A DNA stretch of 64,000 nt from an uncultured Oscillospiraceae bacterium. GTDB taxonomy: Bacteria; Bacillota; Clostridia; Oscillospirales; Ruminococcaceae. Shown in pieces: positions 28,161 to 37,168 of the stretch (position 1 is the first letter of the stretch; every line of letters begins with the position of its first letter). Under the pieces are notes generated by a model. It made no database searches. It was not told the DNA's origin and saw nothing but the letters and a program-made list of their open reading frames with translations. The DNA lies in NCBI GenBank assembly GCA_902490585.1, contig CABUEI010000002.1:82744-146743 (forward strand), in the 5' to 3' direction. Position numbers and translations under genes: made by a program.

Positions 28161-28194
28161 GAGCGGCAGTCCAAAAGGACTGCCGCTCATTTTT
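28161..28194 (+). terminator. Terminator after the LRR/FN3 gene
   Basis: Perfect 12-bp stem (28161-28172 with 28177-28188), loop AAAA, followed by ATTTTTATA. Confidence 0.92.
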
Positions 28195-28443
28195 ATATGT
28201 TACACAAAGGTTTCCCGTTTTTAACTTAACTTAAAAATGTAAAATTCGTCAGTTTCACGAAACGTTACATTAAGTAACTAAAAAACAGGCTAAATGACCA
28301 TTAAAGCTGTTATTTAAACTTTAAAACAGCATTGCTCCGTGAAAATATTACATATAACTGTGCTAAATACACATAAAACGCTTTGAACCTTTGTGAAATT
28401 CACAGAAAAAATCTACTTTGTTAAGTAAATTTAGCTGAATTTG
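28195..28443 (+). promoter_or_regulatory. AT-rich upstream region of the mannanase gene
   Basis: Very AT-rich, non-coding. It contains several imperfect inverted repeats, for example GCTGTT-13 bp-AACAGC (about 28307-28331) and TTTCACGAAACG, which could be binding sites for a carbohydrate regulator. No known operator is recognised. Confidence 0.35.
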
Positions 28444-28473
28444 TTGACTTTGTATAAAGCCACATGATATTAT
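28444..28473 (+). promoter_or_regulatory. Promoter of the GH5 mannanase
   Basis: TTGACT (28444-28449), an 18-bp spacer, and TATTAT (28468-28473). The leader is about 50 bases, with AGAAGGAG before the ATG at 28532. Confidence 0.75.
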
Positions 28474-28531
28474 AAGACAAAGCTAAGAAACCAAGAGGCT
28501 ATATCAGAATAATAGCAGAAGGAGTGAAATC

Positions 28532-31500
28532 ATGACAGGTTTTAAGAAAAGACTGGCAAGCTCTGCTCTTGCCGCAACAATGACACTTTCGGCTTTACCT
28601 GTATCCGTGTTTTTCATAAGCACGGGTGCGGCGGCTGAGGGTGTTCCGAGCGGATTTGCGTATGCGCAGGGAACAAGGTTCATGCTTGACGGAAGTCCGT
28701 TCTACTATGCAGGCACAAACTGCTACTACCTTACGTTCAAATCGCAGGATGCGGTAGACAACGTATTCAAAGACGCAGAGGCGATGGGGCTGAAAGTTAT
28801 CAGAGTCTGGGGCAACCTTGATGTAGGTGTCAAGACAGGTACGACAGACAGCGAAGGAAAGCCGGTATTTACAAACAACAATGACGGCCCGGGTGAAAAG
28901 GACGGAATATATTTTCAGTATTTCGACAAGGCTCTGGGTAAACCGGTAACAAACTTCGGTGAAGACGGCATAAAGAAGCTCGACTACGCATTATATCAGG
29001 CAGAAAAGCACGGTATAAAGCTGCTTATCACCTTTACTAACTACTGGGATGCTTTCGGCGGTATGGGTCAATACGTCAAGTGGGCAGAGGAGCTTGGCAT
29101 AACCGGACTTAAAAAAGACGACTTCTACACAAACGAAACGCTCAAGGGCTGGTATAAGGATTATGTCAACGGTCTGCTGAACCATACGAACCCGTATACA
29201 AACAGAAAGCTGAAGGATGAGCCTTCCGTATTTGCGTGGGAGCTTTCAAACGAGCCGAGATGCAATACCGACGCTCAGTGTAAGGACAATATACTTTATA
29301 ACTGGGCAAAGGAAATGAGCGAATATGTAAAGAGCATCGATCCGAATCACATGGTATCGCTCGGCGACGAGGGCTTTTACAATAAACCTTACGGGTATTA
29401 CAACGAATATACTACATCCAATTATGCCTTTTACGGTGCAGAGGGCGTTGACTTTGAAAAGCTGATGACGATCGACACGCTCGACTTCGGCACTCCTCAT
29501 CTTTATCTCGATCAGTGGGGAATGAAGCACACAGGCACAGGACAGGACGATCTGCTCTGGTTTAAGATACACGGCGAAACCTGTGCGGAGCTTGACAAGC
29601 CCGTTATACTCGAAGAGTTCGGTCTTACAGATAGAACAATCCGTGACAGTGAGTATAAGCAGTGGTTTGAGGTGCTTGAGGGTAATGTCTACGATACGGT
29701 CGAATATGCAGGCACAAACTACTGGATGATAGCCTCATACATTGACGGCGAACTTTATCCCGACTATGACCAGTATACCGTTTACGGTCCGGAGGGAACA
29801 GAGACCGAAAGCACAAGACAGCTTATCATGAAGCACGCCGCAAATATGACGGCAAAGAATAACGTCAACACGATAGCAAGCGACAAGCTGAGCTTCGACA
29901 GAGCTGACAATACCGACCTTACGGTAACAGCAACTATGAAGGAGGGTGCAATAAGCGGTATAACCCTTGACGGAAATGCGCTTACAGAAGGCAAGGACTT
30001 CACAATAAACAATAACTCAGTAACTATAAAGGCAAGCTATCTTAAAACACTTGAGCTTAAAAACCATGTGTTCACGCTTAACTGCACGGCAGGCAGCAGC
30101 CCGAAGTTCACAGTAAACGTAACCGATGTATCGATCCCCGCACCGACGCTTGATAAATATATCGCTACAGTTGACAAGAACCTGCGTCACTACAAGAAGG
30201 TGAATGTAGGCTATGACAAGAAGACAAGCGAATTCAGAGGTATAAAGGTAAACGACCAATATCTCAAGGCAGGTACGGATTATACAGATAACGGCGGCTT
30301 AGTCACATTCTCAGACAGCTTTATAAAATCTCTCAGCGAGGGCAACGTAACGCTCGTGTTCGACTTCTATGAGGGTGCGGATTGTGAATTCATGCTTACC
30401 GTAACAGATACATCGGCACTTGAGGATATAGATACTTTTGAAAGCTACACAGGCGATTCTCAGCTAAGCAGTGCATACACGCCGAATACAAGCGGAAATG
30501 ACGTAACGGTTTCGCTTGTTGACAACGCAAACGGCAAAGCGATGAAATTTGAGTACAATGTAAGCTCGCCCAACGGATACTGCGGTGTAAACCGCAAGCT
30601 GTCACAGCGTAACGTTGCACAGTACAAGGGTGTCAGCATAAACCTTACCGGCGACAACAGCGGTAACAACTTTACTGTTCAGCTCATGGATAAGAACGAC
30701 AACTATTTCGAGAAAAAAATAACGGTCAACTTCTCCGGCGAAAAAACATTTGAGATACCTTTCGAGGAATTTATCGCTCCAAGCTGGCAGTCAGGATCCG
30801 CTACACTTGACACAACGGGTATTGTACAGGTCGCATTCTATGCAGGCAATGGCGGTAACACCGACACAGGCGCTTACATAATTGATGATGTATACTTCTA
30901 CGGCGAAAAGCAGGAAGCCGAGGGCGCACACCTTATCAACAAGACAGGCACATTTGACGGCTCTGCTCCTGCAACTGTACTTACAAAGCTCGTGCTGAAC
31001 GGTCAGACTATATCAAAGATAACCTGCGGCGGCAAAACACTTGACAGCAGTACAGACTACTCATGGAGCGGAAGTCAGGTGGCACTCAACACGCCGTTCA
31101 TGCAGACCCTCTCCAACGGCAAACACGAAATAGTATATCATTTCAGCGACAGCACTACAGACACATTTACTCTCACCGTTATCAATTCTTCGGTAACAGA
31201 TGATACTACGGTTGATAATGTCACAGGCTTCACAAGCAAAAACGCAACCGATTCCTCGCTCACTCTTGCGTGGAACAAGAACAGCAAGGCTGACGGCTAC
31301 TCGGTTGAAATATACAAGGGCGGTAAGTGGAACGAGATATATAACGGCAACTCCGCAAGTTGTACAGCTACAGGACTTAAAGCTTCCTCGACCTACTCAT
31401 TCCGTATAAGAGCATACAAGACCTCGGGCGGTACAACGTATTACGGCAACTACACAAGACTTGCCGCTAAAACGGCAGATTCATCCGTACTGGACCCCGT

Positions 31501-32053
31501 TACATCATTCACCTGTAAATCCGCAACCGCAAATTCTGTTACACTCGGCTGGGCAACAAACAGCGAGGCTGACGGCTACTCGGTTGAAATATACAAGGGC
31601 GGCAAGTGGAACGAGATATATAACGGCAACTCCACAAGTTGTACGGCTACAGGACTTAACGCTACCTCGACATATACCTTCCGTATAAGAGCGTACAAGA
31701 CATCCGGCGGAGCTGTACAGTACAGCGACTATGTAAGACTTGCCGCTAAAACAGTGGAAAGCTCAGGCGTTTCAAACGTTACATCCTTCAGAAAGATATC
31801 CGCTACATCATCCGAGCTTATAATAGGCTGGGCAAAGAACAATTCCGCAGAAGGATATATCGTTGAACTGTACAGGGGCGGCAAATGGACGGAAGCATTA
31901 AGAACCTGCACAAATAATACAGTAGGCTTTATAGCGGGCGACCTTAAGGCAGGTACGACCTACACATTCCGCATAAGAGCATACAAGACCTCAGGCGACA
32001 CAGTCATCTACAGCAACTACACAAGACTTGCCGCTGTGACAAACGCAAACTAA
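28532..32053 (+). CDS. Multidomain secreted GH5 endo-beta-mannanase with X2, CBM and FN3 modules
   Basis: A 1173-residue secreted enzyme likely cutting beta-1,4-mannan. Signal peptide 1-34; GH5 (subfamily 7-like) domain about 35-430 with acid/base E241 (WELSNEP) and nucleophile E362 (ILEEFG); two X2 Ig-like modules (about 450-628); a CBM11/CBM30-like beta-sandwich (about 630-792, IDTFESY...YIIDDVYFYG); a third X2 module (about 800-890); three FN3 modules (893-1173). No dockerin, so it is not a classical cellulosome subunit. FN3 modules 1 and 2 are almost identical at DNA level. The nearby alpha-galactosidase suggests galactomannan use. The CBM family number is uncertain. Confidence 0.88.
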   Translation: MTGFKKRLASSALAATMTLSALPVSVFFISTGAAAEGVPSGFAYAQGTRFMLDGSPFYYAGTNCYYLTFKSQDAVDNVFKDAEAMGLKVIRVWGNLDVGVKTGTTDSEGKPVFTNNNDGPGEKDGIYFQYFDKALGKPVTNFGEDGIKKLDYALYQAEKHGIKLLITFTNYWDAFGGMGQYVKWAEELGITGLKKDDFYTNETLKGWYKDYVNGLLNHTNPYTNRKLKDEPSVFAWELSNEPRCNTDAQCKDNILYNWAKEMSEYVKSIDPNHMVSLGDEGFYNKPYGYYNEYTTSNYAFYGAEGVDFEKLMTIDTLDFGTPHLYLDQWGMKHTGTGQDDLLWFKIHGETCAELDKPVILEEFGLTDRTIRDSEYKQWFEVLEGNVYDTVEYAGTNYWMIASYIDGELYPDYDQYTVYGPEGTETESTRQLIMKHAANMTAKNNVNTIASDKLSFDRADNTDLTVTATMKEGAISGITLDGNALTEGKDFTINNNSVTIKASYLKTLELKNHVFTLNCTAGSSPKFTVNVTDVSIPAPTLDKYIATVDKNLRHYKKVNVGYDKKTSEFRGIKVNDQYLKAGTDYTDNGGLVTFSDSFIKSLSEGNVTLVFDFYEGADCEFMLTVTDTSALEDIDTFESYTGDSQLSSAYTPNTSGNDVTVSLVDNANGKAMKFEYNVSSPNGYCGVNRKLSQRNVAQYKGVSINLTGDNSGNNFTVQLMDKNDNYFEKKITVNFSGEKTFEIPFEEFIAPSWQSGSATLDTTGIVQVAFYAGNGGNTDTGAYIIDDVYFYGEKQEAEGAHLINKTGTFDGSAPATVLTKLVLNGQTISKITCGGKTLDSSTDYSWSGSQVALNTPFMQTLSNGKHEIVYHFSDSTTDTFTLTVINSSVTDDTTVDNVTGFTSKNATDSSLTLAWNKNSKADGYSVEIYKGGKWNEIYNGNSASCTATGLKASSTYSFRIRAYKTSGGTTYYGNYTRLAAKTADSSVLDPVTSFTCKSATANSVTLGWATNSEADGYSVEIYKGGKWNEIYNGNSTSCTATGLNATSTYTFRIRAYKTSGGAVQYSDYVRLAAKTVESSGVSNVTSFRKISATSSELIIGWAKNNSAEGYIVELYRGGKWTEALRTCTNNTVGFIAGDLKAGTTYTFRIRAYKTSGDTVIYSNYTRLAAVTNAN

Positions 32054-32070
32054 AAGCATAATAACAGCAA

Positions 32071-32108
32071 ACGGAGCATATCAGGCAGATATGCTCCGTT
32101 ATTTTTTT
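32071..32108. terminator. Terminator between mannanase and converging operon
   Basis: Perfect 12-bp stem ACGGAGCATATC/GATATGCTCCGT (32071-32082 with 32088-32099), followed by TATTTTTTTAT. The T-run is on the plus strand. Confidence 0.9.
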
Positions 32109-32115
32109 ATTCGAA

Positions 32116-32319
32116 TTATCTGAAAAGCGTACATTCTCCGCTTTTCCTGTAATACGCTATGCGTTCCTCTATCACCTCACGGGTGGTGTTGTAATACTCC
32201 GCAAGGCAGTCTATGCAGAAAAACTCATCGGCATTGCGTGTGACCAGCTTTCTGTAGATCGCTATATCATCGCCGCCAAGCAAAGCGCCGCACTTCTTGC
32301 AGGTCTTGTAGTTTGCCAT
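32116..32319 (-). CDS. Small zinc-ribbon protein
   Basis: A 67-residue cytoplasmic protein with C7-x2-C10 and C35-x2-C38, a probable four-Cys zinc site, then a helix of charged residues. The family is not recognised. The ATG shares one base with the stop codon of the GH27 gene (TAATG), so it is translated by coupling at the end of a six-gene operon. A longer frame begins inside the GH27 gene and is not credible. Confidence 0.7.
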   Translation of the reverse strand: MANYKTCKKCGALLGGDDIAIYRKLVTRNADEFFCIDCLAEYYNTTREVIEERIAYYRKSGECTLFR

Positions 32320-33509
32320 TACAGCTTTACTACCTTTGCAGTATATACCGCACAATCGTGGGGCTGTAAGGTAGTTACATATCTCTCGGAGAATCTGCCG
32401 ATATCCTCGTGCGACCAGCAGTCGTGCATTTCAAGTCCTCTGCCTGCCGCAGTGCTGAGACCTATATCCCAGAACTGTAACGACATCTCCGCAGGAACAT
32501 CGCTGAAGTTATACATACCTATAGCGTAGTCGCCGTTGGCGAGCGGCTTTACAAGTGAAAATACGTTTTCGGGGTTGTTCCACTGGCTTATGCGGTAGGG
32601 TCCTCTGCACTCAATGTCCTGGTTTATTGCGATAACTTCCTTATTGGTCAGTATCTCCTTTGTCCTGTCGGTCATATGACGGATATCACAGCCAATCATA
32701 AGCGGTGAATTCATCATTGCCCACAGTGAGAAATGCGTCTTGTACTCTGTATCGGTACAGCCACCAAGACCCTTGCCTTCCTTGTTGCCGAACTGATCGT
32801 CGCTCTCGCCGTTTATGTACTGGTTGTTCGAGCCGCCGTGCATACCGACTACGAGCATATCTATATCATTGTGGCAGAAGCAACCGCTGTAGCACTCGTT
32901 ACCCATCTGTGACAGTGCAAGACGCTTGATCGACTCCCAGTTATCCTGGATATCGCCTGTCGAGCGGAAAAGATGAGCGCCGCTCTCTCTTATCCACTTG
33001 TATATATCGTCATTACCCCAGTTGCAAGCGGAGAACATTATCGGTCTGCCGCAGTTTCTGAGGGCGGTAGACATACGCTTGTAGAGTATCTCGCCGGGTA
33101 TATGCACGGGCTTGTAGCAATAGTCATATTTCAGGTAGTCAACGCCCCACTCTGCGAACGTTTCTGCGTCCTGAAATTCGTGCTCAAAGCTGCCGGGGTG
33201 ACCTGCGCAGGTATGCGTGCCGGCACACGAATAGATGCCGAATTTAAGTCCCTTAGAGTGTACATAATCAGCTACAGGCTTGATGCCGTTCGGAAACTTC
33301 CAATGATCAGGCACAAGCTCGCCCTTTTCATTTCTCTGCTTTTCGCTCCAGCAGTCATCTATAACAACATATTCATAGCCTGCGTCCTTGAGGCCGTTTT
33401 CGATGAATGCGTCAGCCGCCTGCTTTATAAGCTCTTCGTTTATCTCCCAGGTGAACGTGTTCCAGCTGTTCCAGCCCATAGGGGGCGTCATTCCGAGTAA
33501 CTTTTCCAT
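32319..33509 (-). CDS. GH27 alpha-galactosidase
   Basis: Removes terminal alpha-1,6-galactose from galactomannan or raffinose-type oligosaccharides. 396 residues, with the family opening TPPMGWNSWN, nucleophile D129 (YLKYDYC) and acid/base D186 (RSTGDI). There is no signal peptide, so it works in the cytoplasm on imported oligosaccharides; this pairs logically with the secreted mannanase encoded just across the terminator on the other strand. It starts 20 bp after the ydbC-like gene. Confidence 0.95.
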   Translation of the reverse strand: MEKLLGMTPPMGWNSWNTFTWEINEELIKQAADAFIENGLKDAGYEYVVIDDCWSEKQRNEKGELVPDHWKFPNGIKPVADYVHSKGLKFGIYSCAGTHTCAGHPGSFEHEFQDAETFAEWGVDYLKYDYCYKPVHIPGEILYKRMSTALRNCGRPIMFSACNWGNDDIYKWIRESGAHLFRSTGDIQDNWESIKRLALSQMGNECYSGCFCHNDIDMLVVGMHGGSNNQYINGESDDQFGNKEGKGLGGCTDTEYKTHFSLWAMMNSPLMIGCDIRHMTDRTKEILTNKEVIAINQDIECRGPYRISQWNNPENVFSLVKPLANGDYAIGMYNFSDVPAEMSLQFWDIGLSTAAGRGLEMHDCWSHEDIGRFSERYVTTLQPHDCAVYTAKVVKL

Positions 33510-33529
33510 TTCGCCGTTCCTTTCAGTAA

Positions 33530-33763
33530 TTATTCTTCAAAGCTGTCCTCTTCGTTTCTTGTGTTCCACAGCTCGACCAGACGCTCCATTTCTTCTTCTG
33601 TGAGCGAAATGCCCTTGCCCATTCTGCTGTGGTCGGGTGCCCATGAACGAATGTCATACTTAGGCTCTCTGTCGTTCCAGCTTACCATATTAAGTTCAAT
33701 GTTGTACTTACCCTCGCTGATAACGCCAAGCTCCTGTGTTATCTCATACTTGAATTCTGCCAT
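33530..33763 (-). CDS. YdbC-like single-stranded DNA-binding protein (PC4 fold)
   Basis: A 77-residue protein resembling the YdbC family, bacterial relatives of the eukaryotic PC4 coactivator that bind ssDNA as dimers. The features are the N-terminal FKYEITQELGVIS strand, YNIELNMVSWNDREPKYDIRSW, and GKGISLTEEEMERL leading into a helix. It lies between a phosphoesterase gene (50 bp upstream) and GH27 (20 bp downstream), in an operon that also encodes two DNA glycosylases, so a DNA-repair or transcription role fits. Confidence 0.8.
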   Translation of the reverse strand: MAEFKYEITQELGVISEGKYNIELNMVSWNDREPKYDIRSWAPDHSRMGKGISLTEEEMERLVELWNTRNEEDSFEE

Positions 33764-33813
33764 GTCATTAAATTCCTTTCTTATATACGGAGTTTTGTTT
33801 ATATCAAAGAGGA

Positions 33814-34587
33814 TTATTCCTCTTCTCCTGCGTTTTTATCCTTTTTTGATTTCTTTTCGGCTTTTTCTTTCTTTACCTTTTCGGGCTTCTGCTTTTTCTG
33901 CTTCGGAAGCCTTGTATCGTCTGCGACCTCGACCGCATCAAATATGCAACGGTATCTTGGCGGTATCAGCTTGTTTATATGCCTTTTGCCGAAATACCAC
34001 ATTTTAAACTTCGCTGTATCAAGCACCTTGTCAAGATATGTATTTATGTGATTACGGCTGGTTGTGCCGATATCTATGAACTCTATCATCTTTGCAGGCG
34101 GCTCATAGCTGATTATAAAATCTGCGGTGTTATCATGCTGAGCAAGGTTAGCCAGTCCCTCGGCAAGTTCCTCATCGGTAGGCAGCTCTTTCAGCCACTT
34201 CTGCTCCTCATCGGGTTCGAGATAGCTGTTGTTCTCCTCGCTCTGACCGCCGCCGAACGCAAATACGTTCTTTTGCGCTATCGTGTAATACTGCCCTCTC
34301 ATAAGCTGACGCAGATTGCCCGATATAAGCCTTGTTTTACCGCCGCACCACTGCTCTACGGGATATTCTTCGAGCAGGTCGAAATTTTCGTGTACGCCCT
34401 CCGCAAAAAGCACGTTGTACTTCTTTTTGCCGAGCTTTTTAAGCGTTCTCTTTTCTTTCTTACTGCCGTCCCAAATACAGCCGAAATCACCCGTTATTAT
34501 CAGCGCATCGCCTCGTCTGAGCTTTTTCAGCACGGGCGACTTAAAGCGTGAAATATCACCGTGCAGGTCGCCTGTAACGCATATCAT
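33814..34587 (-). CDS. Calcineurin-like metallophosphoesterase
   Basis: A 257-residue phosphoesterase with the two-metal motifs TGDLHGD (6-12), TGDFG (about 32-36) and a GVHEN/ISYEPP arrangement in place of the usual GNHE and GHTH. The C-terminal 30 residues are strongly Lys/Glu-rich and probably disordered. The substrate is unknown: it could be a phosphoprotein, a nucleotide or nucleic acid. It follows ung by 39 bp in the repair-linked operon. Confidence 0.82.
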   Translation of the reverse strand: MICVTGDLHGDISRFKSPVLKKLRRGDALIITGDFGCIWDGSKKEKRTLKKLGKKKYNVLFAEGVHENFDLLEEYPVEQWCGGKTRLISGNLRQLMRGQYYTIAQKNVFAFGGGQSEENNSYLEPDEEQKWLKELPTDEELAEGLANLAQHDNTADFIISYEPPAKMIEFIDIGTTSRNHINTYLDKVLDTAKFKMWYFGKRHINKLIPPRYRCIFDAVEVADDTRLPKQKKQKPEKVKKEKAEKKSKKDKNAGEEE

Positions 34588-34626
34588 AAGCTATGTCCTT
34601 CTTCCGTTCTCTATTGTCTTTATTGA

Positions 34627-35298
34627 TTAATGTATACTCCAGTCAATCGGTTCTATGCCGTTGTTTTTCAGAAATTCATTCACCTTGGAGAAATGACGGC
34701 AACCGAAAAATCCGTTATACGCCGACAGCGGACTTGGATGTGCCGCCGTGAAAACAGCGTGCTTCGGGTTGGTTATAAGCGGCATTTTTGACTTTGCGTT
34801 ACTTCCCCACAGTATGAATGCTGTAGGCACGTCACGCTCGTTTAAAAGCTCGATTATTCTGTCGGTGAGTATCTCCCAGCCTTTTCCCCTGTGACTTCCC
34901 GCCATACCCTCACGGACGGTAAGCGAAGTGTTAAGCATAAGAACGCCCTGCTTTGCCCAGTCGGTAAGCTCTCCCACCGACATATCAAAGTCTATGCCAA
35001 GGTCGTTATGTATCTCCGTAAAGATGTTTTTCAGCGAGGGCGGCGGCATAACGCCACGCTTTACCGAAAAACAAAGCCCGTGTGCCTGTCCCGGACCGTG
35101 ATAGGGGTCCTGACCTAAAAGCACCGCCTTTACCTTTGAGTACGGCGTATATTTCAGTGCATTGAAAATGCAGTCCGCAGGCGGATATACCCTGTGATTG
35201 TTGTATTCGCTGACAAGGAACTTTCTCAGTTTCTTGTAATATTCGCTTTGGAACTGGTTTGCAAGCAGTTCGTCCCACTCATTACCTATGTTAACCAT
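34627..35298 (-). CDS. ung: Uracil-DNA glycosylase (family 1)
   Basis: Removes uracil from DNA to start base-excision repair. 223 residues with the water-activating motif GQDPYHGPGQAHGL (D64), PPSLKNIF, and the HPSPLSAY minor-groove loop. It begins 11 bp after the OGG-type glycosylase gene on the same strand. Confidence 0.96.
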   Translation of the reverse strand: MVNIGNEWDELLANQFQSEYYKKLRKFLVSEYNNHRVYPPADCIFNALKYTPYSKVKAVLLGQDPYHGPGQAHGLCFSVKRGVMPPPSLKNIFTEIHNDLGIDFDMSVGELTDWAKQGVLMLNTSLTVREGMAGSHRGKGWEILTDRIIELLNERDVPTAFILWGSNAKSKMPLITNPKHAVFTAAHPSPLSAYNGFFGCRHFSKVNEFLKNNGIEPIDWSIH

Positions 35299-35309
35299 TT
35301 TTATCTCCG

Positions 35310-36104
35310 TCAGATTTCATGTGTTCTCGCATAGTCGAACAAGAACTGCTGTGCTATGCCCTCGTTGCCCTTTATACATTCGGGCAGTCCGTCGGGGTAT
35401 AATTTCTGCTCGATACGCTTTATCCATACATCTCTCGGGAAAGCGTCCGTCTTATGATAGCCGAAAAGCAACACACAGTCTGCGACCTTATTTCCGACAC
35501 CCTTTATCTTTTTCAGCTCTTCCCTTGCCGTATCGGTATCCATTGTCCTTATGCCGTCAAGGCAAACCTCGCCGCTACTCAATTTTTCTACTGCGTCAAC
35601 TATGTATTTTGCCCTGAATCCTGCTCTCAGCGGTGCTAAGTCCTCAGCGGTAACACCGACAAGATCTTCAAGCGTCGGGAAGATATAACCTCTGTCAGTC
35701 TTTTCGCCGAAACTCTCGCACAATCTGTCTATAATTCCCGTGATACGCTTGATATTGTTGTTCTGAGATATTATAAAGCTGATAAGCGTTTCAAACGGCT
35801 CCTGCCTGAGTACTCTTATGCCCGGGTTTTCCGTGCACGCAAGACGCATATACTCGTCTTCGGAAAACTGCTTTATAAGTGCGTCATAATCTGTACCGAG
35901 GTCAAAGTACGACTCCCAGTAAGAAATATCATTTTTTTCTATGTTGTAAATGGTGTAAGTGCCGTCACCGTTGTCGGATATATCGGCATATCTTCCGCCG
36001 GCTATAGCGCAGAATCTGCCGTCCTGTTCTCTCCAGCGGAACGCCTGTCCGCAGAAAAGCGTGCGCCTTATATCAAATCCTTTGCAAGTGAAAGTGTAAT
36101 CCAT
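35310..36104 (-). CDS. 8-oxoguanine DNA glycosylase/AP lyase, OGG1 type
   Basis: A 264-residue HhH-GPD glycosylase of the clostridial OGG1 type, removing 8-oxoguanine. The N-terminal domain has FDIRRTLFCGQAFRW; the HhH motif KGVGNKVADC carries the catalytic K206; D225 (FPRDVWIKR) is the second catalytic residue. First gene of the operon ogg-ung-phosphoesterase-ydbC-GH27-zinc ribbon. The start has only a weak Shine-Dalgarno. Confidence 0.9.
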   Translation of the reverse strand: MDYTFTCKGFDIRRTLFCGQAFRWREQDGRFCAIAGGRYADISDNGDGTYTIYNIEKNDISYWESYFDLGTDYDALIKQFSEDEYMRLACTENPGIRVLRQEPFETLISFIISQNNNIKRITGIIDRLCESFGEKTDRGYIFPTLEDLVGVTAEDLAPLRAGFRAKYIVDAVEKLSSGEVCLDGIRTMDTDTAREELKKIKGVGNKVADCVLLFGYHKTDAFPRDVWIKRIEQKLYPDGLPECIKGNEGIAQQFLFDYARTHEI

Positions 36105-36324
36105 GTTATCATCTGCCGTTATCTGTTTTTATGTGCGGAAAAATTTTTGATTTGGTCTTGATTATTTCCGTTATATATAATACAATATTAACAGGGAAAT
36201 TACAAGACCGACATGAAAAAATTTTTCATGCCAAAACGTCATCTCCCTATAAACCGACAAAGCATATTTCTGTTAATGCGGAACGTTCCGCAGATATAAA
36301 ATTTTCTGAAAGGAAACGAAAAAA
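36105..36324. promoter_or_regulatory. Divergent intergenic region, ogg operon and DUF6062-like gene
   Basis: 220 bp, AT-rich, presumably carrying the divergent promoters. It has a 19-bp palindrome around CATGAAAAAATTTTTCATG (about 36212-36230) of unknown meaning. I could not fix either promoter with confidence. Confidence 0.35.
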
Positions 36325-37029
36325 GTGAGAGAAAGCATACTTACAATACCGGTAAACGAAGTGTTTGAACCCCGTGAGGGTTGCCCTATCTGCCGCATGA
36401 GAGATACGGTCGAGGAGCATATCTGCGAATATATAATGGGTGCCGCCATGATGGAGCCCGATGTAAGACAGGACACCAACAGGCTCGGTTTCTGCTTTAC
36501 GCATTATCAGCAGCTGATGATGCAGAATAACCGCTTATCGCTCGGACTGATGCTCAACAGTCATCTTGAGGTGCTCAGAGGCAATATTTTCGAGAAGAAG
36601 GGTTTATTTGCGCCCAAAGACGCAAAAGCTAAAAAGGCAGGCGCTGTAGGCGATACCTGCTTTGTCTGCTCAAAGGTTCAGTGGGGCGTTGACCACATGC
36701 TTGAAACGGTATTCACAATGTTTGCAAAGGACGGCAAGTTCAAGAATCTGTTCAAGTCGCAGGAATGTTTCTGTATGCCGCATTACCACTATCTTGTTCA
36801 GCTGAGCGAAACAAAAATGGCAAAGAACGACAGAGCCGAATTTGTAAAAGTCATGGATACGATAATGCAGGAATACATAACCAAGCTCAACAGCGATGTC
36901 AACGACTTCTGCAACAGCTTTGACTACCGTAATGCCGGTAAGCTCCACAGCGAAGAAATGGAACACGTCCGCACGTCTATCGAAAGGAGCGTTTCGTTCC
37001 TTACAGGCAGAAAGCCGAACTCGAAATAA
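36325..37029 (+). CDS. Cys/His-rich DUF6062-like protein
   Basis: A 234-residue cytoplasmic protein with an internal repeat of probable metal sites: C20-x2-C23 with C57-x2-H60, and C112-x2-C115 with C150-x2-H153. Both halves have nearly the same spacing (33 and 34 residues between the pairs) and predicted helices between them. Resembles the DUF6062 family of clostridia, for which I know no function. GTG start at 36325, with GAAAGGAAACG upstream. It precedes the ATP synthase group by about 140 bp. Confidence 0.7.
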   Translation: MRESILTIPVNEVFEPREGCPICRMRDTVEEHICEYIMGAAMMEPDVRQDTNRLGFCFTHYQQLMMQNNRLSLGLMLNSHLEVLRGNIFEKKGLFAPKDAKAKKAGAVGDTCFVCSKVQWGVDHMLETVFTMFAKDGKFKNLFKSQECFCMPHYHYLVQLSETKMAKNDRAEFVKVMDTIMQEYITKLNSDVNDFCNSFDYRNAGKLHSEEMEHVRTSIERSVSFLTGRKPNSK

Positions 37030-37168
37030 CAGGGTCGGAGTTAATTTTTGTTAATATTTAATCCGGCTTCAAGGTTAAATCATATAACCCGAAAATCCGT
37101 CAAAACCGCTTGAAATTTTGAGATATAAGTTGTATAATGAAGTATAAACCACTTTTACGGAGGTGTCC

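Noticed and set aside
36131..36328. Plus-strand frame of 65 codons before the DUF6062-like gene
   Set aside because: No Shine-Dalgarno; crosses a palindrome and the presumed promoter region.
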